64,000 nucleotides of DNA from Trichuris trichiura (taxonomy: Eukaryota; Nematoda; Enoplea; Trichinellida; Trichuridae), in the NCBI GenBank assembly GCA_037903355.1, contig JBAJFE010000032.1, positions 620,001-684,000 on the forward strand. Direction: 5' to 3'. Positions within the stretch are counted from its first letter, which is position 1, and every line of letters starts with the position of its first letter. A program made the translations under genes and the position numbers. This document shows positions 35,401-47,400 of this stretch, piece by piece. Below the pieces are notes generated by a model that did not search any database, was not told the DNA's origin, and saw only the letters and a program-made list of their open reading frames with translations.

Positions 35401-38400
35401 TAAGACTAAAGAGGATGTGAGAGGGATATATGTAAATAATGCCAGATGAACGTGAAATGAATTGAGTTCGGTTAAACGTGGTGGGATGATAAATGGGAAG
35501 GGAGAAGAAAAATAAGAGCCCAGAAATAACGGAGATAAAGAAGCAAAAGACGGAATGAAAAAATCTTCATTATCTGAAAACATCAGAGCGGCCAAAACTT
35601 GACTGCTAGCAAGCGGAGACACGTTTATCAAAAGGAAAATAGAGAAAAATGGAAACACTATCTCTACGGAATGTCACGAAGCTGCGTTCCAATAGAAGCA
35701 GAGGCAATATCTTATTTTCTGGATTAGGCTCGGCATTTCTGCTTTTAGCCAATCTGCGTAATGATAGACGCAGATGAAATAGTTTTCCAAAAAATAGGGA
35801 TGGATGCTAATGGATCGTTCATTGCTTTTATCCAGCGACGATGACGTCAGTTTACTGGTTGAAATAATTTTGCTTCACAGGTTCTTTTTTGTTGGACCAA
35901 AACGTATACATTTTGTAGCGCCCGTTACCGAAGAATGGAGCCGAGCAAGTCAGTGTTCCACTGATGAACCGAATGCGTGCGATGCCTCGAAAAATGAAAT
36001 GTGCAGCAAAGTTTCGGAAGGTTTTTTCGTATGTGACTGTCCCGACGGGTTCGAGCGACATCCTGCGACAAACATATGCGGTAAGCTTTGCGTTGGATTT
36101 TTATTTTCGTCGACATCGATAAGAAGAATTTTTTTTTCAGGAGGGGTGCTATGCAATCCGGAGGTGAGAACGTCCTGCGTTTATCCTGAAGTTTGTGGAA
36201 AAACACCGTACGGAAACTATCGTTGCATCTGCCCCACTGATCACTTTCGCTCAAGGCTAAGCGGTCACTGCGGTAAGAACCATGGCAATGGCTCGCTTTT
36301 GTTCAACGGGTGTCTCTTTAGTTTCTTTACTGGAGGAAGCAGAGAGAAAGATGAAACTAAATGTTGGTTGTTCATTATTGGATAATTCTACTTGCCCTCC
36401 AGGAGAGATCTGCGTTAAGGCGACTGCGGAAACTAACCATTGCGTTTGTCCCGAGGGACTGGAAAGAAACGCTATGACCAACACTTGCGGTAAGTCTCAA
36501 ATTCGTTTTCGCCTATTTCAGAGAAACGCATTCTAGCGCCACCTGGTTCATGCGATCCTTACAAAGCTTCTTGCGACGAAAGGAGGCGTGAGGTATGCAT
36601 GAAAAATGAGCAAAACCAGTACGTTTGTCAATGCCCAAAGTTTGCCGTTCGAGACCCCGTGACGCAAGTTTGCTGTACGCTTGAGCTTAAAAAGACAGCT
36701 TTACGATTGATTCACAGCGCTTAGATTTAGTGATTAACGAATGTTTGGCTAGAATGGACGACTGCGATGAAAGAGCAACTTGCATAGATACCAGAGACGG
36801 CTATCTGTGTCAATGTCCAGCTGGTTTCCTGGATCTCAGCAACGACCCAAAGCGGGCGGGGCGAGTTTGCATTATGAGTAAGTGATTACATTTGTAGTCG
36901 TCCCACTTATTGTATTTTTGTTTTCCTTTAAGAAAGCACCGATCACTGTTCTGATGGCAAAAGGCACTGCTCGCGTAATGCGGACTGTGTTAATCTTGCC
37001 GACAGTTTCTTGTGTCGTTGCAAACCGGGATACATTGATTTCTCTCCCAATCCTCGTCAGACTCCCGGAGTCGACTGCAGAGAAAGTCAGCTTTACTATT
37101 AGGCTTCTTTTAGCCCATTTTTCCACAGCAGCAACAATTTAGAGCGTGACGAATGCAGCGATCCAACCCTAAACGACTGCTCACCGAACGCTATTTGCAT
37201 AGATACGGACGAAGGGTACATTTGCATGTGCAAACCGGATTTCATTGACCGTTACGAGTTCTCAAAGCCCGGACGATTCTGCGAGCGTGGTTGGTACAAA
37301 GTGGTGCGGAACATAAATTCGCAATGTTTCATTACTTTCAGCTCATGCGAACAAGATGTGCGAGCCAGGCAGAAACGACTGTGATCGAAATGCTGAGTGT
37401 TTTGCGAAAGGCGCGAACGAATTCGTCTGTGTATGCCCGTCGGGATATCAGGACAAATCCCCCAACCCAATATCCAGGCCAGGCAGGGTCTGCCTTCCAC
37501 GTAAGTTAAGTATTATCCAGTTGGAGCTGTTTACATTCAATTCTTGTTTCTGTCAGATATTCCTGTATGCGATAACCCAAGCTTGAATGATTGCGATAGG
37601 GAAAACGCAGTTTGCACTGAAACTGGAGAAAGCTTCTCTTGCTCTTGCATTGCTGGATTTCTGGACATATCTCCAGACCCTGAGCGGCCTGGCCGTTTAT
37701 GCAAAAAGCGTAAGCTCTAGTGAAGTTGACGCCTTGTAAAGCTGAACGACAACTTTTGCATGTGTTAAGTGGTGGACGAATGTTTTGAGGGTACCCACGA
37801 CTGCGCTCCTGTCGGTGGTCTTTGCGAAGATACACCAGACAGTTACAAGTGTACTTGCGCGTCTGGCTACGCTGATGTATCACCTGACGTGGACAAGAAG
37901 CCGGGAAGAGTTTGCAAACCATGTTTGTGGAACTCCAGTAAAAATATAACTGTATAACCTTTTGCATTCAGTGAAAGACGAGTGCATTACAAAGTCGAAT
38001 GACTGCTCAGCCAATGCAAATTGCATAGACACAGCAGACCATTACACTTGCGCTTGTAAGAAAGGATACCGAGACGCTTCCGTTGATCCGGTCAACATAC
38101 CTGGGCGGACATGCATTCGACGTAAGTTGTCTTACGTTTGATTCTTTAAGGGCATGATGAAAGCAGCGTCTTTGAAGCGCAGCAGCTGAGTTACAAGATG
38201 AAAACAATCCACAATGTTTATAGCATCAAATACGTTACGCTTTGGCAACTTTTACGAATTTTTATAGAACTTTATGTGAGTACTGCTTGGACTTATGTAA
38301 CCGTTTTAGTGATCAACGAGTGTGATCAAAGGGAACTAAACGATTGTTCGCCAAATGCGTGGTGCACAGATACTTTGGACTCCTATCTGTGTCACTGCAA

Positions 38401-41400
38401 GCGTGGCTACGTGGATAGATCACCGGACATGCTGCGATATCCGGGCCGAATATGCCTTGCGAAACGTTTGAATTCAAATCGTCTCTTCGTGCTTAGTGGC
38501 CCTCATTGAGCAATGTTTAGATGTTAACGAATGCTACTTGCAACAGCACGACTGCAGCAGCAATGCCATTTGCAAGGACGAAGAAGAAGGATACAGCTGC
38601 CGATGTCGCGAAGGGTTTGTGGATAAATCTCCAAATATTCTGGCTCTGCCTGGACGAGTTTGCGAAGCAGGTCGGCATACTCTCTTTACATGCTCGAAGT
38701 GCAGCCTAATGGGTTGCTTCTTTCAGAAGTAACAATTCAACAGGATTCGGTATGCGATGTTAAAGACGCGTACTCTTGTGATATCAGCAAAAATGAGGTG
38801 TGCCGTCTGATTAACAACGAGCCTCAGTGCACGTGTCCTGAAATGTACGAAAGAGAGCCGAATACTGGCAGTTGCACAGGTTTGCTTGCTTCTCCCGTTC
38901 GCCTTTGTACTTATTTCTAAGGTTGAATTATTTTCAATTTCAGTGATCAACGAGTGCCTCCGTTCTGAGTTGAACAACTGTTCAACTAACGCAATTTGCA
39001 CTGATCAGACTGCGGGATACGCTTGCCAATGCAAAGAGGGATTTAAGGACGAGTCTCCCAACCTCCCAGCGCAACCTGGCCGTGTCTGCAAACCCTGTAA
39101 GTTTTCTCAGCCTTCCACATCTGTTATTGAAAATTTTGGTCACCATTGTCACAAGTCTGATTGTATTTATTACTCACCGAACACTTCAGCTGAATGTTAC
39201 CTTAAGCAAATTGCATTCAAAGGATGCTTGTCCGTATATCATACCTTTTTGTCTCTGCTAGTATACGCTGGGCCGTTGCAGGATAGCGACTTGTTTATTT
39301 GTATTAATACTAACTGTATGGATGCGGTAAACGTCAAACCATTGAAAAAAAGGTTGTTTTTAAATACGCACAAGTTTTCTTGATTAATTCAAATCTGGCT
39401 TGGTCATTATTAATACTTGAAGACTATGCAAAGTAGGGAAACGCATCGTGCGATTCAACGTACCTACGCTAATCTTAATCATTGGGCGCCGCTGTCTTTG
39501 CAGGCAATATTATTATGTCATGCGAAGAATGCAGCTTTTGTTTTTCTGCTTTCAAGATGGCTTCCTTCTTTAAAAAGCGTTCGTTAGAATTTCTGTGAGC
39601 AAACTGCAGCTTTTTCCACTATCACCGACGATTAAATATTTTGCCCTGAAATTTCGTGAAACATTGCATTTTTATTAGTTTGCGCTTTTTTAAAAAATGT
39701 GATACTCAGGTTCGAGGAATTTAAAGTGAGTGCTTTAAACTCAAGTTTGAAAACGCATTTTTTTAGTACGGGGTAGTACTTCATGTATAGTATAGAACCT
39801 TGCTGTTACGGTATCTTCCCGTTATTTCAAACAGCAAAGTTATATCCGGAGCTTTCAGGTTAAGCCTTACACAGTCTGCAGGAAAACGAATTTCAAGAGT
39901 TATCACTCCACCGTCTCTTGCAGCAAAGTTACGCTCGAAAAATAGCGAGCAGGCCTTATGCTTAAACTTAGATTTAGATATAAGCGGAACATGATGGTCG
40001 GTATGCTTTTTTCAGCCATCATGCAGTGTCTTTTTCTAAGCTTATGCTTAAACATAAGGTGTACGTTATGGCATAGGCTTAAGCAAAGACAGCATACGAT
40101 ATTCACATACATTCACGCATGAATGCGTTATGCGTCATCCATGTTCTTAAGCACGGGGTGCTTTGTAACGGGCATGTGTCTCATGTTTGGTAAATCTTCT
40201 ACGGCTTTTTCCGTTTTTTTCTGTGTGATGGTATCTGTAATTAGACGAAACGACTGCTATGCCAACGAATGGATGAGCGATTATTAGGAAAAATTCAGAA
40301 ACAAAACATTCAGCTTTTATTCAGAGCTTTCGGAACGCTATAGTTCCGTTGTCAATGAGATGGGAGGAGCTTATTGCAGATACCATCACACAAGAAAAAC
40401 GGGAAAAGCCGTAGCAGATCTACCAAAACATTATCCATATTAAGAATATGACAGTTAAAACATGCACATACGTGCACATGCTAATCAGTTTACTGAAACG
40501 ATGAGCATGAAAACATTATACGCGTAAAACTACTTGCGCGTCATGTGGATGCCATTGCACGGAGTTTTCATGCTGCTCTGAATGGAAGCGCGATATAAGT
40601 TATGTTTTTTTCATTCATACAGCTTGCGTGCTTCTATGCAATTATGTGAAACGCATCGATTGTTTCAGTGGTGAACGAATGCGAGTATGAGCACTTGAAT
40701 GACTGTCATCAGGAAGCTGAGTGTACCGACCTGGAGGACGGTTATCAATGTCGTTGCAAACCGGGCTTTGTGGATATCAGTGCCAATGCCGGCTTGACAT
40801 CCGGTCGAGCTTGTCACAAGCCCACAGATGAATGCGCTGATCCAACGCTTAACACTTGCGATCGCAATGCTCTTTGTTTGGATGACCTTTTTGGATACCG
40901 ATGTCAATGTCCCGAGGGATATTTGGACGTAAGCCCTGTTCCTAGTAATCCAGGCAGAGCTTGCAAGAAAAGTAAGCGGTGCAGAACCTGCGTACGCACC
41001 TTAATGCGAAACGTATTGCTTTAGTCGTTGATGAATGCTCGTCTGGTGAACATGACTGTGATCCCATTGCATTGTGCGTAGACACTCCAGATAATTACAA
41101 ATGTATCTGCCCGGCGAATTCGACCGACATTTCACCAAATCCAAGCTTTCCTGGAAGAGTATGTCGTATTGGTAAGTCGCCATCCTTACGTTACCGACTT
41201 AGCTCAATGTTTATTGTCACTGGAAATGTTTATTGTCATGTATTTAGCCATCGACAAATGCGGTTCGAAAATGCACGATTGCGACAGCAATGCTGACTGT
41301 TCCAACACGGATACATCTTTCGTTTGTACGTGCAAAGAAGGCTTTGTTGATCGTTCGCCAAATCCAAATAGACCAGGCCGTTTTTGCGTAAAACGTAAAT

Positions 41401-44400
41401 GCTAGCGCATCAAAATTTTTTTGAAGAATTAGATCTTCATATGATCATCATTGTTCCAGTTGTTAACGAATGCGAGGATGGTTCAGCTCAATGTAGCCCA
41501 AACGCGGACTGTCGGGATCTTCAGGATGGCTACACTTGCGAATGCAAAGATGGGTTTATAGATCAGTCCCCAGTGACTCATCAGCCTGGTCGAATCTGCA
41601 GCAAACCAGGTAAAGGATGCCAGTTCTTTCGAATTGCGCTGTATCCTAATTTATCTTTTTTAGATATATGTCCGTCGAATCATGACTGTAGCTCTGCGGC
41701 TGTTTGCGAACCATTACCAGAAGGTTCCTATACATGTCGATGCGTTCCTGGATACGTTGATCATTCGCCTCCAGAAACTCCTGGAAGAAAATGCGTTCGA
41801 GGTAAAGCTTTACAAGTTTAATTCCAATTTCAGTTTTTAAAAGTTTTTTTTATTAGCAAACGAATGCAGGGATCCTACGCTGAACAATTGTTCAAGAAAT
41901 GCTCTGTGTACAAAACTGACCGTTGGGTATAGTTGCGAGTGCCTGCCGGGATTTGAAGATAAATCTCCCACTGCAACCTTTCCTGGCGTCGTTTGCGAAT
42001 TTCCACAACCCTCGTTTGAGGAAACAAGTACTACTACAAGTGTTAGTTATAATGTTTGCTCCTTAAAAGCGCTTTATTCCAGCACATGCATGCCAAGATC
42101 CGAGCTTGAACGATTGTTCTCTACAAGGAACTTGCAAAAGCAACGATTCTCCTGAGGGCTATACTTGCGAATGTCCTCCAGACTTTGTTGACATGTCACC
42201 AGATTTATTGAATAAACCAGGGCGAGTATGCGCTCCAAGTATGCATATACCAATTTTATCTCATTACACATTTCGATACTAACTTTCCAGAATTGCCTGT
42301 CTGCTTGAACAAAACGGCAAACGACTGCCATAAACATGCTATATGTCAAGAAACTGCCGGTGGAGATGGTTATACTTGCCGTTGCCGAGACGGATACAAC
42401 GACCAGTCGGCGGACCACCTCCGGCCTGGTCGAGATTGTAAAGAGAGTTTAGTGAACCATAGAGCATTTTGAATATCCATTTTCGTAACTTCCATTTTTA
42501 CAGAAATCAACGAATGCTTGGATTCCAGCCTCAACGATTGCGATTCAACTGCAATTTGCGAGGACACTGAAGCCAGCTACTCTTGCCGCTGTCCGCTGGG
42601 ATATTTGGATCAGTCACCGGATATGCACAAGCCGGGTCGCTTCTGCACCAAACGTAAGGCTCATCTCCTACGATTGAGCATTCATCTAGACACATTTTAG
42701 TGATCAATGAATGCATGATGCCTGCAATGAACAATTGCAGTCGTTTTGCCGATTGTGTCGACCAGCCGATAGGTTACAGTTGCTCATGTCGGGAGGGCTA
42801 CCATGACATGAACCCACTTAATGCAGGAACTGCATGCATCCTAAGTAGGCCCTATGTTAAGCTACGTTTAAGTGACTGCCTATAAATTGAATTTGTTAAG
42901 TTCTAAACGAATGCGAAAGTTTTCACTTGCATGACTGCGATCGCCGCGCCGTATGCGTCGATCTCGTGGGGGGCTACAACTGCACTTGTCCAGAAATGTA
43001 TGAAGACTATTCTCCCGATCCCGAGAAGCCTGGCAGAATTTGCAGGGGTCAGTACTCTCTTTGGATTCTTCTTAGCATAATCGGGTCTAAATCTTTTTTG
43101 TATCAGTGAATGAATGCGAGTTTGAAACCCTCCACGAGTGCGACCCTAACGCCACCTGCAGAGACACCGAAGATGGCTACATCTGCTATTGCAAGGAGGG
43201 CTTTTTGGATGTTTCACCCGACCCTCTACAGCCAGGCAAGAAGTGCATAACTGGTATGCAGTTTCCCGACGGTCAAGTGCGCGTGCATAAAGGAAATCCT
43301 TCTAATTGCAGAGGAGCCCGTTATTATTAGCACCCAAAGACCAGTGACTGTACCGATTGAACTAACCCCTTGCGCGCTTCGATTTTGCAACAAGACCCTT
43401 GGGGAGTATTGCGTTGCTGGCATTCGTTGCGAATGTCAACCTGGTCACGTCCGACTCGATGACCAGTCGGTCTGTGAGCGAGCCTGGGCATTTGCGTTCC
43501 CTCTGCGCGTCGTCCGACGTAATCAAACGATGCTTATATGGTCGAGCCACTACGGAAATCCTGATGACGTTCGTTATATAGAAATTGTAAACTTATTCAA
43601 CAAAGGGGTGCGTAATTGTTGTTCTCGTAGGCACTTGAAGTTTTCGTAACCTCAAGCATGTTGCAGATAACTCAAGCTGTAGCGGTCACGAGACTAGCAG
43701 ACTCATTTATTTTACCCAAAGTCAACTCAATTACTCCCCCGCGTTTGCACAACTCCAGTTGGGTTGACGGCTTAGTGTTCAATTATACTGTCTTTATGAG
43801 ACCAGACGATTCCTTGACACCGCAAATGGTTTGGAACGAAATAATGCAATCAATACAGCGTTCGAATTTCTCGATTGGGGGAACGGAACTGTACATTGAC
43901 CGTTTCCAGCTTAATCCATTCGGTTGGTATTCCCAATTTACAAATAACCAACTTTCGCATGTACGATTATTGTAGTTGGGCCTAAGCCGCCATCAGGCTT
44001 AACATGCGGCCCTTTGAAGTGCAATCAAGCCCTGGGAGAGGTTTGCGTGAACAACTTGTTGTGTACGTGCCCTTATGGACAAGGAAGGAAGGAGGAAACC
44101 CATCCTTGCAAAGGTAATATTCCTTTACGTTATAAAGTCTTGAAAGCTCGCTTTAAGAATTGCAATCTTATACGATTCCTTTGTTGGTTGCCTACAACGG
44201 AGATATCCTACTGAAATTTGACACTACGTTCAGCAGCGAGTCTTCTCCAACAAACACCGAATTGGAAGATATGTTTACCAAAGGGGTAAGCTATTCGAGC
44301 AGACGTAGAACGGAAACGTTTATGTCACGCTATCCCGTGTGATCCTATTGGAGTAGAAATTTTAATGCACGTGTATTGTAGGTTAACCAGGCCTACAGGA

Positions 44401-47400
44401 TAACGCCTGTTTGGCCTCATTTCATCAGAGTTGAGCTAAACGAAATATTGGATCCATCGAAGTTCAGTTGGTCAGACGAAATCAAAGGAGGCTTGTTGTT
44501 CAATTTCACGGTCTATTTTGAAAAAGGGTCCCTGGAAGATCGTCAAACGGCATGGGAGCAGCTATTCCATTCTTGCGTGTCAACAAACTATTCCATTGGC
44601 GGTACGAGGCTGTTCATTGACCCATTGCAGCCTAATCCTTTCGATCCATGCCAATGGACGGACTGCTACAGGAATGCTCTTTGCAATTCCATTGGAACTG
44701 ACGCATATCAATGCCGTTGCCCGGAAGGCTATATTGACTTGAATTCTGCACTTCCCGGACGGCAGTGCGTCAAAGGAGAAGGTAAATAAATGCTTTTCAC
44801 AATCCATTATTAATATGCGTTGTTCTAGATTACAACGAGTGCGCATCTGACGCATCAAATAACTGTTCTGTGAATGCCATTTGCGTTGACAAGCAGGGAA
44901 AATACAGCTGTGAATGCAAGCCGGGTTTCGTTGACGTCTCCCCGCCTGAGGGACCTAGAGGTCGCATTTGCATTTTGGACTACTGCGCTGATGCACCGTT
45001 CTGTCCCGCCAACACTACCTGCTTAAATATACCAGAAATTGAAGGGGCTCGATGCGAATGCAATCCTGGTTTTTTGGATATTAGAGGAAGTCCGTTTGTC
45101 GACCGCTTTCCGCCGGATACTTATTGTTTAGGTGAGTGGAAAGCTTTTATTTCAGCATAAGTTAATTAGATAAGCTTTCTAGCAACAAAGGATGTCGATG
45201 AATGTGCCCTTGGTTTGACCAATTGCTCTGCAGTGGCCATTTGCAAGAACGAAGACGAAGGCTATTCTTGCAGTTGCCCTCCCGGCTATGTGGACGGCAA
45301 TCCTTCTCAACCAGGTCGAGCATGCGCAGCAGCCAGTTGTTCATTGTGCAATGATCACGGTGATTGCATTCAAAATCCTGAAACAGGCGAAATAGGATGC
45401 AAGTATGGGTTAAGCTCTATTTTGCATATTTTAGTATGCTTTGAAAATGAAGCTCTTTCTTATGACCGTGTGAAATCTCACAATGGTTGACGGAAATGCG
45501 ACTTGTAAAATTTTACGGGTCGCACGTCCGTGAACCATTAATAAATGCTTTATTATGCATTCCTGTGATCAGGGCAATCCCTTCTATTGTATTCATAGCA
45601 ACAAAGTTGGACAGGGCTCATTGGTTCCAAAAGCTTTGTTTGCAAAGTTGAGCTACCATTCTTCCTTGCTCCTTGGTAGTGTTTGCCAGAAATCCTGTGT
45701 TAGTGTTTTCTTGAGCTGGTTTTAATTTATTTCGCATATTTTGATGCGTTAGTACATAGCTTCGTTCCAGAAGTAGGCGGCTTCATGTTTCGCAACGTTT
45801 GAAAGGCATATTTTCTTTTCGTTCCTTAAAAGGAGAGCTTGTTAGGGTACTCCTAAAAGAAAACAGATAGAAGTGTCAGCACGCTGACAAAGACATGTTC
45901 CCTACAAAGCCCAGTGACCGACAGCGAGAAGTGTCTATTACCTGATAAAATAACATGCGGGGCAGACGTATTGCCTGACAACCTTGTTTATTTTTCCTGC
46001 GTACAAAACGCCGTTTTTTTGTTGCCCACAAGAAAGTTAACATTGAAAAAGTAAACTTTTGATATATTGTACCTTCAGTTACTTCAGCTGTTAACGTCGT
46101 TTGTATTTATTAAATGGTGTTTTTAGGTGCCATCCATGGTATACGGGAGAACGGTGCGACACGGACGTTCGCGTTATATTGCTGTTTATTTTTGCCGCTA
46201 TATTCTTTTTGTTAACGCTTTGCTGTTTGCTGTATTTCTGCCTCAAGTGGTAAGCAACATTTTCCGCGCTAAACTTGGCATTTCCAAAGAAGTTTTCTGC
46301 TTGTAGTCGCTGCGTACGCCGAAGAAGCCTTTGGTATCGAGAACCATTGTTAACGCAGCGTAAAGCTTTCTGGCCGTGGTCTACTGTGGGCGCATCGTCG
46401 AGCAGCGAAAGTCAAGCTGACATAAGCGCAATGTCGACTTCACCGTTTGGCATTGGTGCAGCTAAATCGTCTGAGCATTATCCAGACTTTACCATTCCGC
46501 GGGCAAAGTTGAAGGCTGCGGCTCATGGTTCCAATGGTTCCACAGGCGAAACAGCGGAAGCAGGATACATGAGAGCCTATTTGGACGCTCCAGACGCAAA
46601 GGGATGGAAGATTCCTCGAGCCCGACTGAGCAGCGATGGCGTAGAACACGAGGGAAGCGAGAGCGTCATTTTTTCTGATGTTCATGCTGGCCTGATGCCT
46701 GGACGTTCTCAGCTGCAAGGAACCAGATACACTTCCGCAGACGCTGCTAGCGGCTCTTCAGAATATTCAGATAGTTCATACGAAGAGGAAATTATTAAGA
46801 AAACTAAAACAACAAACGTGAAGCGAACAGAGGTTCGTAAGATTGTGCGACCAGAAGTACACAGTACTGAAGTGCTTGCAGTCAGTGAAAACGAAGCCGA
46901 AGGGAATGCAGTAAGTTTAACGGTTTTAAGGCATTAATTTTATACGCGACTTAGCCTATAAGTGTAATTGCCGCCTAAGTCACATTTGAGCACCTTCAAA
47001 AGACGTTGTATACATGCAGTGCTAAATTATGCCACTGTCAAGTGTACTAGTATTCTCTGTTTCGCTGCGTAGCTTGCATGTGTCGATGGACTGTAAAGAA
47101 GCTGGCAATGAAGTATCAAAAGTATCTTCTCATTTTTTCTTCATTCAGTTTGTCTCTGCTAGGTTTTTCTAGTTTTTTAACCCTTTAGCTAGACCGAATG
47201 GCTGTTGTACCAACGAGTGAATAAGTAGTTACTAATTTTCGAAAACTTAAGGACGCTCCAACTCTGTCGTCAATGATGTGCAGGAGGTAAGGCGTTTTGT
47301 AAGCTTCGAAAACTAATAACTACTCATCCATTCGTTGATAGACTACTTTTTTTAGCTTAATTACAGATATTCACTTATAAGAAACGGAAAAAGTAGTGAT

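Larger units (their letters stand above)
39097..40668. other. mua-3 intron containing two decayed Penelope-type remnants
   Basis: A 1.57-kb intron. 39765-39890 aligns with the PLE family 1 terminal repeat and extension on the minus strand, and about 40150-40430 aligns with the family 2 foldback. Both are described separately. The rest is unremarkable. Confidence 0.7.

Noticed and set aside
35224..35658. A 144-codon minus-strand ORF in a mua-3 intron, hydrophobic and rich in Phe, Leu and Ser
   Set aside because: It mirrors a purine-rich + strand. It has no domain, no splice context and biased composition, and is best explained as chance.
37506..37967. Long minus-strand ORFs opposite the EGF exons (also 35925-36254, 26986-27297 and others)
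   Set aside because: They are shadows of the phase-1 EGF exons and cross confirmed introns on the other strand.
26796..43253. Regularly spaced repeats considered as a possible satellite or CRISPR-like array
   Set aside because: The regularity reflects one EGF module per exon with short introns. There are no identical direct repeats, and the genome is eukaryotic.
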